Shown here: one piece after another, positions 1 through 8,697 of the stretch
How positions within the stretch are numbered: position 1 is the first letter of the stretch
Layout: every line of letters starts with the position of its first letter
Assembly: GCA_002337145.1 (NCBI GenBank)
Contig: DDFK01000001.1
Span: 1,576,733 to 1,640,732 of the forward strand
Source: Chitinophagaceae bacterium UBA1930
GTDB lineage: Bacteria > Bacteroidota > Bacteroidia > Chitinophagales > Chitinophagaceae
Reading direction: 5' to 3'
Length of the DNA: 64,000 nucleotides
Position numbers and translations under genes: made by a program
The notes under the pieces: model-generated
What the model saw: the letters and a program-made list of their open reading frames with translations, nothing else
Databases searched by the model: none
What the model was told of the DNA's origin: nothing

Positions 1-69
1 TTGCAGTGTTTGGTCCATACAGCTATTTCCCTAACTTTATTGATTAATCTTTTAAAAACGCAAGATAAC

Positions 70-1464
70 TTGATACGTTTTATACTCAACCAAAAAACCA
101 TTGAAACAACCGAACCAATCGGTATGTTACTGCTGGACTTTATCCGCTACCATAAAAACCTGACAGGTACAAAGATTGGCTGCCGCGAGGGCGACTGTGG
201 GGCATGTACCGTTTTGATAGGCGAGCTAGTGGATGGGCAACTGCGTTACCGTTCTGCCACGTCCTGCCTTACACCCATTGGCAACGTAAACGGCAAGCAT
301 ATTGTAACCGTTGAAGGCATTAATTTTTTAAATCGGCTTAACCCCATACAAAAAGCCATGCACGACGAAAGTGCCACCCAATGCGGTTTCTGCACACCGG
401 GTTTTGTAATGGGCCTTGCCGGATTTTGCCTTAGCGAAAAGCAGCCTACCTACCAGAATGCCATTGCAGCCATTGATGGCAATATTTGCAGGTGCACCGG
501 TTACAAATCCATTGAGCGTGCCGCTGCAAAAGTGGCGGGCATAATGCAACAGCGAAATGGCGAAGAGCCTGCCAGCTATGTGGCAGCACAACAGATATTG
601 CCTGCTTATTTTGCAACTATTAAAGAGCAGTTGCAACAACTACAGCCTGCACCGCAGCAGCAACAGGCAACCATGTATGTAGGTGGCGGTACCGATTTGT
701 ATGTACAGAAACACGACGAAATGGTACATGCCGATGTGGACCTGCTGTTTAACAAAACAGCATTGAAGGGAATTGAACAACGCGGCAATACCTGCATCAT
801 AGGGGCTGCCGTAACCGTAACGGACCTGGCAGAAAGCGATATCATTCAACAGCATTTTCCGGCGTTTGCCAAATATGTGAAACTGGTTTCATCAACGCCC
901 ATCCGTAACATAGCCACCATTGCGGGCAACTTTGTAAACGCTTCGCCCATTGGCGATTTTACCATCATCTTTTTGGCATTGGATGCACAGCTTGTTTTAA
1001 GCGACGGAACAAACAAAAGGGAAATACCACTCCGTTCCTTTTACAAGGGTTACAAGCAGTTGGACAAAAAACCAACGGAGTTTATTGAGCAGGTAAGCTT
1101 TGCATTGCCTACAGCAAATAGCAGTTTCAATTTTGAAAAAGTAAGCAAGCGTACCCATTTGGACATTGCCAGCGTAAACTGTGCCATCAACTTACAGGTG
1201 GCTGATGATACCATAGTGGAAGCAGCTTTATCTGCTGGCGGTGTTGGCCCTATACCAACATACCTGCAACAAACAAGTGCATTGTTAAAAGGCAAAAAAG
1301 TTTCTGAACAGCTGGTGCTTGCAGCCATTGAAACAGCACAAACAGAAGTGGCCCCCATAAGCGATGCAAGGGGCACTGAAGCATATAAACGGTTGCTATT
1401 GGGGCAATTGATCAAAGCACATTTTATTGAGCAGAACCTCATCGATCACTCAAAACTTCTATAG
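70..1464 (+). CDS. xdhA: Xanthine dehydrogenase small subunit (2Fe-2S and FAD domains)
   Basis: Iron-sulfur/FAD subunit of a molybdenum hydroxylase; it passes electrons from the molybdopterin subunit to NAD+ during purine oxidation in the cytoplasm. Residues below are counted from base 1 of the open frame. Plant-type 2Fe-2S ligands are C61, C66, C69 and C89 (GCREGDCGACT), the second cluster is C128, C131, C163, C165 (QCGFCTPG, NICRCTGY). The FAD domain follows, with MYVGGGTDLY near 225 and STPIRNIATIAGN near 298. The frame is open to the window edge, but similarity to the family starts at LIRFILN, so TTG at 70 is the likely start. The C terminus is the usual length. The expected partner xdhB is not next door; its start seems to be at 63972, beyond the mobile element. 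Confidence 0.9.
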   Translation: MIRFILNQKTIETTEPIGMLLLDFIRYHKNLTGTKIGCREGDCGACTVLIGELVDGQLRYRSATSCLTPIGNVNGKHIVTVEGINFLNRLNPIQKAMHDESATQCGFCTPGFVMGLAGFCLSEKQPTYQNAIAAIDGNICRCTGYKSIERAAAKVAGIMQQRNGEEPASYVAAQQILPAYFATIKEQLQQLQPAPQQQQATMYVGGGTDLYVQKHDEMVHADVDLLFNKTALKGIEQRGNTCIIGAAVTVTDLAESDIIQQHFPAFAKYVKLVSSTPIRNIATIAGNFVNASPIGDFTIIFLALDAQLVLSDGTNKREIPLRSFYKGYKQLDKKPTEFIEQVSFALPTANSSFNFEKVSKRTHLDIASVNCAINLQVADDTIVEAALSAGGVGPIPTYLQQTSALLKGKKVSEQLVLAAIETAQTEVAPISDARGTEAYKRLLLGQLIKAHFIEQNLIDHSKLL

Positions 1465-1485
1465 TTGAAAACTGATAAGCTAAAT

Positions 1486-2097
1486 ATGGAACTGCGAGGC
1501 TGGGTTATAAAACAAGTGATTCGTCAAGAGAAGCTTGTTTCAGAAGTCTTGTTATTGATGTTTAGAATTTTACAAAACGACAGTACCAAAACTTTAAGCA
1601 ACAAATCATCAAGCCTTTCTTTCAAATCCAAAATAGATTTACTTTTTGATTTCGGCTATTTAACAAAAGAAGAATTTTCCGATTTTCTAAAATTAATGGA
1701 AATCAGAAATCAGTTTGCACATAATTATAACTGTATTTCTTTTTCTGCTTTAAACAAAGAAGATCCTTCTTCAATAAATTATCTTACCAAAAAGTTCAAA
1801 CTAAGCAATGACCCGCTTTTAGGTGAAGAGGAAAAAAATAAAAAAAGATTTTTTGCACTCGTCTCTTCTTGTCATAAGAAACTTTATTCCATAAAGCTTG
1901 ACCTTATTGATGGCATTCGCATTGAAATGGAAAAATATATTTGCTATTTTTTGGTTCGTCAAAAACGACATTGGATACAATCGGCTCAATCAAAAACATA
2001 TAGTAAATACGCTGGTAGTGACAAGGAAGAAACTTTAGGATGGACTGACTATGTAGGCTCTTATATTAATTTTTTAGAAAAAAACTTAGAAAAGTAA
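1486..2097 (+). CDS. HEPN/MltR-like protein, AT-rich
   Basis: About 203 residues from ATG 1486; an in-frame TTG at 1465 directly after the xdhA stop is an alternative start. The segment with SKIDLLFDFGYL followed by EIRNQFAH resembles the MltR/HEPN arrangement, in which a helical bundle carries an RNxxxH-type motif; in many HEPN proteins that motif is an RNase centre, but in MltR-like proteins no catalysis is established. The rest is Lys-rich and not recognised. The gene is visibly more AT-rich than xdhA, so it looks like acquired DNA between xdhA and xdhB that was present before or arrived with the element. It could be a toxin or an abortive-infection gene; that is inference only. Confidence 0.5.
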   Translation: MELRGWVIKQVIRQEKLVSEVLLLMFRILQNDSTKTLSNKSSSLSFKSKIDLLFDFGYLTKEEFSDFLKLMEIRNQFAHNYNCISFSALNKEDPSSINYLTKKFKLSNDPLLGEEEKNKKRFFALVSSCHKKLYSIKLDLIDGIRIEMEKYICYFLVRQKRHWIQSAQSKTYSKYAGSDKEETLGWTDYVGSYINFLEKNLEK

Positions 2098-2143
2098 AAG
2101 ATTGCTTATAATGAGTAGTTTACGAGGCGGGAAATCGTTGTCG

Positions 2144-2158
2144 GTAACGATTTAGTAA
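2144..2158. repeat. Candidate attL, 15-bp direct repeat
   Basis: GTAACGATTTAGTAA occurs here and again at 63652-63666, bracketing every element gene. Here it is the right part of a perfect inverted repeat, AAATCGTT (2132-2139), six bases, AACGATTT (2146-2153), the sort of core a tyrosine recombinase uses. The inverted arm is missing from the right copy, so the chromosomal half of the core would lie on the left. No excised circle can be seen, so the assignment is inferred from position and identity. Confidence 0.6.
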
Positions 2159-2315
2159 TGGTGCTTATTGCATTCATTTTCTTTTAATTTCCTTGTAAAT
2201 CAATAGCAAATGTAAAAAAATTTTACCTGACTTCGGCATATCTCATGGAATTAATTCATAGTTAAGGCTAACATTTGTATTTGGATAAATACAGCCTGAT
2301 AAAACGAACGTAACT

Positions 2316-3164
2316 ATGAAATATCCCTTACAAACCATTGTTGCCGAAATTCAAAAGCAGGAAAGAAAATTATCTGCTGAAGCATCCAGCTTCATTGATG
2401 AGGCTTATAGAATGACCATCTATCTTCAGGAACTACTGCGTACCGTCAAAGAAGATGTATTGAAAGAAGGCTTTGCCAATAAAGTCGAAGAAATCCATTT
2501 TTTCAAACTGGTGAAACCGAATATTCTCGGAAAGCTGATTTATTATAACAAAGTGTACCGTATTGAAACGGCTTGCCCCGCAGATAATGGGAATTTACAC
2601 CAATGCTATTTTGCTTTACAACTCCGGGAATTAAAGCAGGAATATAAAGAGCATATCTGCAATTCAGATTTTTATAGGTATTATCGCTCCGGTAGGACTG
2701 ACCGGGACGAAAACTATTATACGCTGGGAAACATCAATTATAATGACGGATTGAACAGCTTTGTTTTTGAGATTGACCCGCAATTCTCGACCTACTTTGA
2801 TTACAAGGTATCAAAAATCGTAGCCAATGAGTTAATCTATAACTACCTCACCACAAAATTAAGCCCAGAACAAAGCCCCGATGTACTATTGCAGAACAGT
2901 GACACCAAAGATATTTTTTGGACACAGCCAAAGAGTGCGCTTATTGAATTAATTTATGCGCTTCATGCTGCCGATGCTATTTCACATGGTAAATTGGGCA
3001 TTCGCAAAATCAGTATGGTGTTTCAAATCCTGTTCCGTGTTTCGCTTAGCGACATTCATAACAGCTTTCATCGCATGAAAACCCGTGCAGGCTCACGTAC
3101 TTTATTTTTAGACCAACTGAAATACAATTTAGAGGAATACATGGACAAGGAAGATACTGCTTAA
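2316..3164 (+). CDS. rteC: RteC family excision regulator (left copy)
   Basis: RteC is the DNA-binding activator of the excision operon in CTnDOT-type elements. This 282-residue protein has the family core IHFFKLVKPNILGKLIYYN at about residues 60-78 and the helical stretch SALIELIYALHAADA near 207-221. It is paralogous to the RteC at 17441, with the IHFFK motif at the same residue number. It is the first gene inside the left repeat and points at two HTH genes, a DUF3945 gene and topoisomerase III, the same order as rteC-xis2c-xis2d-orf3-exc in CTnDOT. A strong terminator follows the stop codon. No RteA/RteB two-component pair is present in the window. Confidence 0.85.
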   Translation: MKYPLQTIVAEIQKQERKLSAEASSFIDEAYRMTIYLQELLRTVKEDVLKEGFANKVEEIHFFKLVKPNILGKLIYYNKVYRIETACPADNGNLHQCYFALQLRELKQEYKEHICNSDFYRYYRSGRTDRDENYYTLGNINYNDGLNSFVFEIDPQFSTYFDYKVSKIVANELIYNYLTTKLSPEQSPDVLLQNSDTKDIFWTQPKSALIELIYALHAADAISHGKLGIRKISMVFQILFRVSLSDIHNSFHRMKTRAGSRTLFLDQLKYNLEEYMDKEDTA

Positions 3165-3194
3165 TCTTCTGCATTTAATAATTTAAGGAATAAG

Positions 3195-3224
3195 GACAGC
3201 ATCATGAGTGCTGTCTTTTTTTTT
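3195..3224 (+). terminator. Rho-independent terminator after rteC
   Basis: Perfect 7-bp stem GACAGCA/TGCTGTC with a seven-base loop, followed by nine T residues. It separates rteC from the downstream HTH genes, so these need their own promoter. Confidence 0.85.
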
Positions 3225-3229
3225 GCCCG

Positions 3230-3255
3230 TTTGTCTATATGTGTGTATAGACAAA
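3230..3255. promoter_or_regulatory. Perfect 10-bp inverted repeat, possible operator
   Basis: TTTGTCTATA, six bases, TATAGACAAA. It lies just past the rteC terminator and upstream of the HTH/topoisomerase operon. A related ATAGACA recurs at about 3357. Family knowledge: RteC activates the xis operon of CTnDOT by binding inverted half-sites upstream of its promoter. That this palindrome is such a site is inference; its distance from the start codon (about 175 bp) is longer than expected. Confidence 0.4.
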
Positions 3256-3395
3256 TCCTGTCTTTGAAATACTCAACGCACATAGTAAAAAGTAAGAAGC
3301 CGTTACACAGCAGCACTTTACAGCAATTGCAAAAAAAAAGAAAAAAGTGCCTTTTTGATAGACACGTATCGGAAGACAGCCCCAGCCAAACGCTC

Positions 3396-3403
3396 CAATT
3401 TTG
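3396..3403 (+). promoter_or_regulatory. Candidate -7 box of the xis/topB operon
   Basis: CAATTTTG matches the Bacteroidota -7 consensus TAnnTTTG at all but the first base and leaves a leader of about 20 bases before ATG 3430. No convincing TTG lies at the -33 position, which would fit an activator-dependent promoter. Confidence 0.35.
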
Positions 3404-3429
3404 TACAGTGAATATTAAGCAACTGTGCA

Positions 3430-3780
3430 ATGAATATAATTACCATCGAAGAAGAAACATGGAAGCAGCTTAACGAGCGCATCAAATCCATTAGCGAGTA
3501 CATCCTGAAAATGGATAATACCAGTTATGATAGTCTTTGGCTCAATAACCACGAAGTCTGCCAATACCTCCACATCAGCGAAAAGACCCTTTGGCGTATG
3601 CGTACCAAAGGTGAAATAGCCTATTCCAAAATGTACGGGCAATACTACTACACCATAGGAGCCATAAAGAATATGCTCAATGCCCATGCCGTACAAGCCA
3701 GCGAGGAATACGTGAAAGAACTTATGGCAAGGGGCAAAAGCTACATCGAAAAAGGAAGAACGATAAAGTCGGGGAAATAA
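3430..3780 (+). CDS. Small HTH protein, Xis2c-like
   Basis: 116 residues. An N-terminal helix is followed by a MerR/excisionase-type (HTH_17) domain with HEVCQYLHISEKTLWRMR at about 41-58 and a tyrosine-rich wing. In CTnDOT the equivalent gene is Xis2c, a recombination directionality factor that bends attachment-site DNA for excision. The place between rteC and a topoisomerase III gene supports that role. It is a paralogue of the next gene and of the minus-strand pair at 57481-58061. Confidence 0.75.
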   Translation: MNIITIEEETWKQLNERIKSISEYILKMDNTSYDSLWLNNHEVCQYLHISEKTLWRMRTKGEIAYSKMYGQYYYTIGAIKNMLNAHAVQASEEYVKELMARGKSYIEKGRTIKSGK

Positions 3781-3795
3781 TTAAAACGTATTGCT

Positions 3796-4104
3796 ATGAA
3801 CATAGACAGAATGGAATTTTTTGCGTGGATGGAGCGTATCATGGAACGTTTCGATGTTTTGAAACAACACATCATAGATATACAGAAGCAACGCAATACC
3901 ATAGACGGCGAAGAATTATTGGACAACCAAGACCTCTTGCAAATGCTGAAAATCAGCCACCGCTCCTTACAGCGTTACCGCTCATCCGGCAAGCTGCCAT
4001 ATTATACCATCAGCGGAAAATTGTACTACAGATTATCTGACGTACACCAATTCATAAGGGATAGTTTCAACGTTCCCCTGCAACGCACAAAGGACAACGG
4101 ATGA
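3796..4104 (+). CDS. Small HTH protein, Xis2d-like
   Basis: 102 residues, 15 bp after the preceding HTH gene and surely co-transcribed. The HTH_17 domain is at about residues 42-62 (LLDNQDLLQMLKISHRSLQR) with a wing containing SGKLYYRLSDV. By synteny it corresponds to Xis2d, the second excision factor of CTnDOT. Its DNA target is unknown here; the candidate att repeats at both element ends are the natural place to look. Confidence 0.75.
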   Translation: MNIDRMEFFAWMERIMERFDVLKQHIIDIQKQRNTIDGEELLDNQDLLQMLKISHRSLQRYRSSGKLPYYTISGKLYYRLSDVHQFIRDSFNVPLQRTKDNG

Positions 4105-4190
4105 CAAACAGTGCCATGCAAAGACAGGTACGGCGTAGCCGTACCCGCTTCAACTATTTTCGGACGGTAACAATTTAAAATATCAATATT

Positions 4191-5696
4191 ATGAGCGTGC
4201 AAGCAACAGAAACAGCGCAGCAAGAGCCGCAACAAAACACACAGCAAAACCAGCCGCAAGCCCCTGAACAGCTTTCGGATGTTTTGCTGGTCATGGATAA
4301 GGAAAAAAAGACTATCCAAGCGGTTACGGGCATTGACGAAAACGGCAACCTGAAAACCGTAGATGCCAATAAAAAAAACCAAAACGAGTTTATGCGGGTG
4401 GATAAGAGCGGGGATATATTTTCCAACTTCTTCTCCAACTTTTGGCGGCAGCTTAAAGACCCGACCCGCTTTACATTCTTCAAAGTTCCGGCAAAGGATG
4501 CCGTTGAAACAGCCGAAAAAATGCAGCAACAGGTTAACGCCCCTACCAAAGAGGGCGAAGCTGTTATGGCTAAACATGAGGTCAAAGAACCAAAGGAACA
4601 ACAGGAAAATAAAAAAGATATGGAAACAACGCAAGAAACACAGGCAAAGCCGGAAACAGCACAGGCAACGCCCCAAGCAAACGATTATCGGTTTAAGGCA
4701 GATGACATTGATTGGAAAACGAAGGAACAAATCGGGATAACCAAAGAAAGGCTTGAAAAAGACGGCACGCTCGAAAATTTATTAAAAGGCTATAAAACCA
4801 ATAAAGTATATCCTGTGGGTATCAATTTTGGTACTGCCGTAATCCGTTCGGAAGCAAGGCTGGGGCTACAAGCCGGAGAAGACGGAAAGCCCGTATTTGT
4901 AATGTATGGAGTTCGGCACGAACCCAATCTACATACCCCTTTCTTTGGACACGAATTTACCAAAGAGGATAAAGAGAACCTGCTCAAAACCGGGAACATG
5001 GGGCGTGTTGTGGATTTGACCTATCCCAAGACTGGCGAAGTAGTACCATCTATTATAAGTATTGACAAGCTGACAAATGAGGTTATAGCTTTACGACAGG
5101 ATTGGATAAAAGTACCGGACGAAATTAATAAAGTAAAGCTCACAGACCAGCAAAAGATTGACTTATATGAGGGTAAGCCAATCTATTTAGAGAATATGGT
5201 TTCGCAGAAAGGTAAAACATTCAGCAGTGATATTCAATACAATGCTGACAAGCGTTTTCCGGAATACCTTTTTGAAAGGGGCGAGAACTACAAACAAACC
5301 CAAAGCCGTCAGCAATCGCAAGGTCAATCGCAGGAAAATCCAAGATTATTCAGGGGCAAGGAATTTAACGATGAGCAATATAAAAAGCTCACCGAGGGCA
5401 AAACAATTTATGTAGCTGATTTTAAGGACGGGAAAGGACAACCTTATAAGGGCTACGTTACTTTGAATGCCGACACAGGCAATTATAATTTCAGTTTCAG
5501 GAACCCCGACAAACTGAAAGACAAGATTGTTCCGGCAGATACCCATAAAACACAGGTTGCCGTCAATTCCGAGGGGAAAACCAATGAGGCTACCAAGAAT
5601 ATCAACGAGCCATTAAAATCCCAGCAAACCGCTCCTATCAATGAGCAGCAGCGGGAACGACAGGAGCCAGCTAAATCCAAAGGCATAAAAAGATAA
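4191..5696 (+). CDS. DUF3945/DUF4099 domain protein (orf3 position)
   Basis: 501 residues. An N-terminal domain (about 25-95) carries SDVLLVMDKEKKTIQAVTG and DPTRFTFFKVP, typical of proteins called DUF4099/DUF3945 in Bacteroidota ICEs. It is followed by a Gln/Glu-rich, probably disordered linker (about 100-160) and repeated DUF3945 units, the last with FRGKEFNDEQYKKLTEGK near 385. The C terminus is Gln/Lys-rich and basic. No catalytic motif is visible. It occupies the orf3 position of the excision operon and is followed after 18 bp by topB. Function unknown; a DNA- or protein-binding accessory is only a guess. Confidence 0.75.
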   Translation: MSVQATETAQQEPQQNTQQNQPQAPEQLSDVLLVMDKEKKTIQAVTGIDENGNLKTVDANKKNQNEFMRVDKSGDIFSNFFSNFWRQLKDPTRFTFFKVPAKDAVETAEKMQQQVNAPTKEGEAVMAKHEVKEPKEQQENKKDMETTQETQAKPETAQATPQANDYRFKADDIDWKTKEQIGITKERLEKDGTLENLLKGYKTNKVYPVGINFGTAVIRSEARLGLQAGEDGKPVFVMYGVRHEPNLHTPFFGHEFTKEDKENLLKTGNMGRVVDLTYPKTGEVVPSIISIDKLTNEVIALRQDWIKVPDEINKVKLTDQQKIDLYEGKPIYLENMVSQKGKTFSSDIQYNADKRFPEYLFERGENYKQTQSRQQSQGQSQENPRLFRGKEFNDEQYKKLTEGKTIYVADFKDGKGQPYKGYVTLNADTGNYNFSFRNPDKLKDKIVPADTHKTQVAVNSEGKTNEATKNINEPLKSQQTAPINEQQRERQEPAKSKGIKR

Positions 5697-5714
5697 TCAC
5701 TAAAAGGAAAAAAT

Positions 5715-7796
5715 ATGAAAGCAATTATTGCAGAAAAACCAAGCGTAGCCCGTGAAATAGCCGCCCTGTTGGGAGCCACCGATAAGAAGGATGGCTACAT
5801 AACAGGCAATGGCTATCAGGTTACATGGGCATTCGGGCATTTGGTCGGACTGGCAATGCCGGAAGATTATGGGCTATCGGGCTTCCAAAGGGAAGCCCTG
5901 CCCATATTGCCCAATCCTTTTTTACTGACGGTACGGAAAGTAAGAAAGGAAAAGACATACGTTCCCGATAGCGGAGCGGTAAAGCAGTTGAAAGTTATTG
6001 AACAGGTTATTGGTCGCTCGGATAGTATTATCGTTGCTACCGATGCCGGACGTGAGGGCGAACTCATTTTCAGGTACATTTATGAGTACCTGAAATGCAG
6101 TAAGCCCTTTCAGCGTTTATGGATAAGTTCATTGACCGAAAAAGCTATTAAGCAGGGTTTCGATAACCTGAAACCCGGAAGCGATTTTGACGGGCTGTAC
6201 CGTGCCGGGCAAGGGCGAAGCCAAGCCGATTGGTTGGTGGGCATTAATGCTTCGCAGGCATTGAGTATTGCAGGTCATGGTGTGTATTCGCTGGGGCGTG
6301 TGCAAACACCAACGCTTGCGCTTATCTGTAAACGTTATTTGGAAAACAAAAACTTTACTGTCAAAAAGTATTGGCAGATACAGTTAGAACACCGCAAAGA
6401 GTTTACAGACTTCAAGAGCCTTTCCAAAACCAAATGGGAAGATAAAAAACTGGCAGATGATACGCTCAAATCCATAGAGCGTGCCGGAACTGCTACCGTT
6501 ACCGCAGTAGAAACAAAAACCGTTACAGAGCAACCTCCGTTGCTTTTCGACTTAACGGGACTGCAAAAGGAAGCGAACAAAAGATTGTTCTTAACTGCCG
6601 AAGAAACGCTGAACATTGCCCAAAGCCTGTACGAAAAGAAATTGATTACCTACCCACGTACCGGAAGCAAATATATTCCCGAAGATATTTGGGCAGAGAT
6701 ACCTGCTTTGGTAAGGTCATTGGAAGCAAGGGCTTCCTGTAAAGAAGCGGTTGGGAAACTGAAGTGGGGTCGTTTCAATAAACGTATTGTAAACGATGTA
6801 AAAGTAACAGACCATCACGGTCTGCTCATTACTGAAACAATTCCCTCCACATTGCCCTCAAATGAGGAAGCCATATACGATATGATTGCCCTGCGTTTAC
6901 TGGAAGCCCTCTCACAAGCCTGTACCAAAGAAATAACAGACGTTACCTTACAGGCTTTGCATTATGATTTCGTAATGAAAGGGACTAAAATTCTCGATGC
7001 GGGCTGGCGTGGCATCAAAAAACACTTTAGTGAGGATGATAGTGAGCCTGTACAGGAATTGCCGCAATTGAAAACAGGCGATGAACTGAAAATAAAAAGT
7101 GCCGAAGTACTGGAAAAAAAGACCAAACCGCCCGTGCTTTACACGGAAGCGGATTTGTTGTCTGCAATGGAAAATGCCGGAAAGGAAATAGCGAACGAAG
7201 ATGAGCGTAAAGCCCTGCAAGGCATCGGCATTGGCACACCAGCCACAAGAGCCGCCATTATAGAAACCCTTTTTAAAAGGGATTATATCAGGCGTGAAAA
7301 AAAATCCCTCGTTCCTACCGAAAAGGGATTGCAGGTTTACGAAGCTGTAAAGGACAAGAGGATAGCCGATGTAGCCATGACTGCCGAATGGGAAGTGGCT
7401 TTACAAAAGATTGAGAACAACGAAGCGGATGCAGCAGGCTTTCATCAATCAATGGAAGCCTATACCTCATCCGTTACGCAGGAACTTTTGAGCATAAGCA
7501 TTGCTGGCGAAAAACAACCCGAACTGACCTGCCCCAAATGCAAAGCTCGTAAACTGCTCATCCGGGATAAGGTTGTCAAATGCCCCGATGAGGCTTGCAA
7601 CTGGCTTCAATTTCGTAATGTGTGCGGTGTACAATTGAGCGTTACTGAAATCGAAAACCTTGTGAACAAAAGAAAGACCAGCCTTATCAAAGGCATGAAA
7701 AGCAAGGCGGGTAAGAAATTCGATGCCTTTATCATACTAAAAGATAATGGTGAAAGTTCTTTTGAATTTGATAATACCCCAAACAAAAAGAAATGA
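5715..7796 (+). CDS. topB: DNA topoisomerase III (Exc-like)
   Basis: Type IA topoisomerase of 693 residues, preceded by an AAAAGGAAAAAAT leader. The Toprim domain begins IIAEKPSVAREIA and has VATDAGREGE at 108-116. The catalytic tyrosine is Y313 in ITYPRTGS. GVYSLGRVQTPTLALI is at 189-204. A C-terminal zinc ribbon (CPKCKARK ... CPDEACNW) ends the protein. In CTnDOT the matching gene, exc, encodes a topoisomerase needed for excision in vivo though its activity is dispensable in vitro. Last core gene of the excision operon; the stop codon overlaps the next start (ATGA). Confidence 0.93.
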   Translation: MKAIIAEKPSVAREIAALLGATDKKDGYITGNGYQVTWAFGHLVGLAMPEDYGLSGFQREALPILPNPFLLTVRKVRKEKTYVPDSGAVKQLKVIEQVIGRSDSIIVATDAGREGELIFRYIYEYLKCSKPFQRLWISSLTEKAIKQGFDNLKPGSDFDGLYRAGQGRSQADWLVGINASQALSIAGHGVYSLGRVQTPTLALICKRYLENKNFTVKKYWQIQLEHRKEFTDFKSLSKTKWEDKKLADDTLKSIERAGTATVTAVETKTVTEQPPLLFDLTGLQKEANKRLFLTAEETLNIAQSLYEKKLITYPRTGSKYIPEDIWAEIPALVRSLEARASCKEAVGKLKWGRFNKRIVNDVKVTDHHGLLITETIPSTLPSNEEAIYDMIALRLLEALSQACTKEITDVTLQALHYDFVMKGTKILDAGWRGIKKHFSEDDSEPVQELPQLKTGDELKIKSAEVLEKKTKPPVLYTEADLLSAMENAGKEIANEDERKALQGIGIGTPATRAAIIETLFKRDYIRREKKSLVPTEKGLQVYEAVKDKRIADVAMTAEWEVALQKIENNEADAAGFHQSMEAYTSSVTQELLSISIAGEKQPELTCPKCKARKLLIRDKVVKCPDEACNWLQFRNVCGVQLSVTEIENLVNKRKTSLIKGMKSKAGKKFDAFIILKDNGESSFEFDNTPNKKK

Positions 7797-8671
7797 ACAA
7801 CGATATAATCATCAGTCAAAAGGATATAGAAAGCCTTATCTATGCGGTTCGGGGCAAACAGGTCATGTTTGACAAAGACCTGGCTCAATTGTATCAGGTA
7901 GAAACCAAAATACTGAATAAAGCCGTGAAAAGGAATATTGAGCGTTTTCCTGAAACATTCTGTTTTCAGTTGAACGATGAGGAAAGCGAAACTTTGAGGT
8001 TCCAAATTGGAACCTCAAACGCAGGACGTGGCGGACGGCGTTATTTGCCTTACGTGTTTACCGAACAAGGTGTAGCCATGTTGTCGGCAGTATTGCGGAG
8101 CGATACAGCCATAAAGGTGAGCATTGAGATAATGAACGCTTTTGTTGAAATGCGAAAATTATTACTGGATAATGCCGGGCTGTTTTCTCGCATGGATAAA
8201 ATCGAACTGAAACAGATTGAAGCAGACGGCAGGTTTGAGGAAATATTTAAAGCACTGGAAAGCGGCAAGCTGCACGGCGAAAAGGGTGTTTTCTATGAAG
8301 GGCAGATATTCGATGCCTACACTTTTGTTTCGGGCATTGTCCGAAGCGCACAAAGGTCTATTATCCTTATTGACAATTATGTTGATGATACGGTGCTTAC
8401 GCTTCTGGGAAAGCGTGGACAGGCTGTATCTGCCACTATTTACACCAAAAGTATCAGCAATCAGTTACAACTCGATGTGCAACGCTACAACAGCCAATAC
8501 CCGGCTATAAATGTTCATCCTTTTACCCATGCTCACGACCGTTTTCTTATTGTTGATGGTACCGAGTTGTACCACATTGGAGCATCATTAAAAGATTTGG
8601 GTAAAAAATGGTTTGCCTTTTCGAGAATAGATATTGAAGTAGGTAAAATGCTTCAGAACCTTTCTCCATAA
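7793..8671 (+). CDS. ORF6N domain protein with C-terminal PLD-like domain
   Basis: 292 residues, overlapping topB by ATGA and so translationally coupled. The N-terminal ORF6N domain (about 10-115) has KQVMFDKDLAQLYQVETK and YVFTEQGVAMLSAVL, a KilA-N relative common in phage and mobile-element proteins. The C-terminal part (about 165-290) has HDRFLIVDGTELYHIGASLK, one phospholipase-D-like HxxxxxxxG half-motif where the usual Lys and Asp are displaced, so nuclease activity is doubtful. A short helical linker joins the two parts. A DNA-binding regulator or anti-host factor is possible. Confidence 0.75.
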   Translation: MNNDIIISQKDIESLIYAVRGKQVMFDKDLAQLYQVETKILNKAVKRNIERFPETFCFQLNDEESETLRFQIGTSNAGRGGRRYLPYVFTEQGVAMLSAVLRSDTAIKVSIEIMNAFVEMRKLLLDNAGLFSRMDKIELKQIEADGRFEEIFKALESGKLHGEKGVFYEGQIFDAYTFVSGIVRSAQRSIILIDNYVDDTVLTLLGKRGQAVSATIYTKSISNQLQLDVQRYNSQYPAINVHPFTHAHDRFLIVDGTELYHIGASLKDLGKKWFAFSRIDIEVGKMLQNLSP

Positions 8672-8697
8672 CCTCCCTTAAATTATCAAGGGGTACT

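Noticed and set aside
328..1442. Several long minus-strand frames inside xdhA
   Set aside because: They are shadows of a clear xdhA coding frame, with Cys-rich translations and no family similarity.
3204..3473. A plus-strand frame of 89 codons starting inside the rteC terminator
   Set aside because: It begins within the terminator hairpin, runs through promoter-like DNA and overlaps the next gene out of frame.
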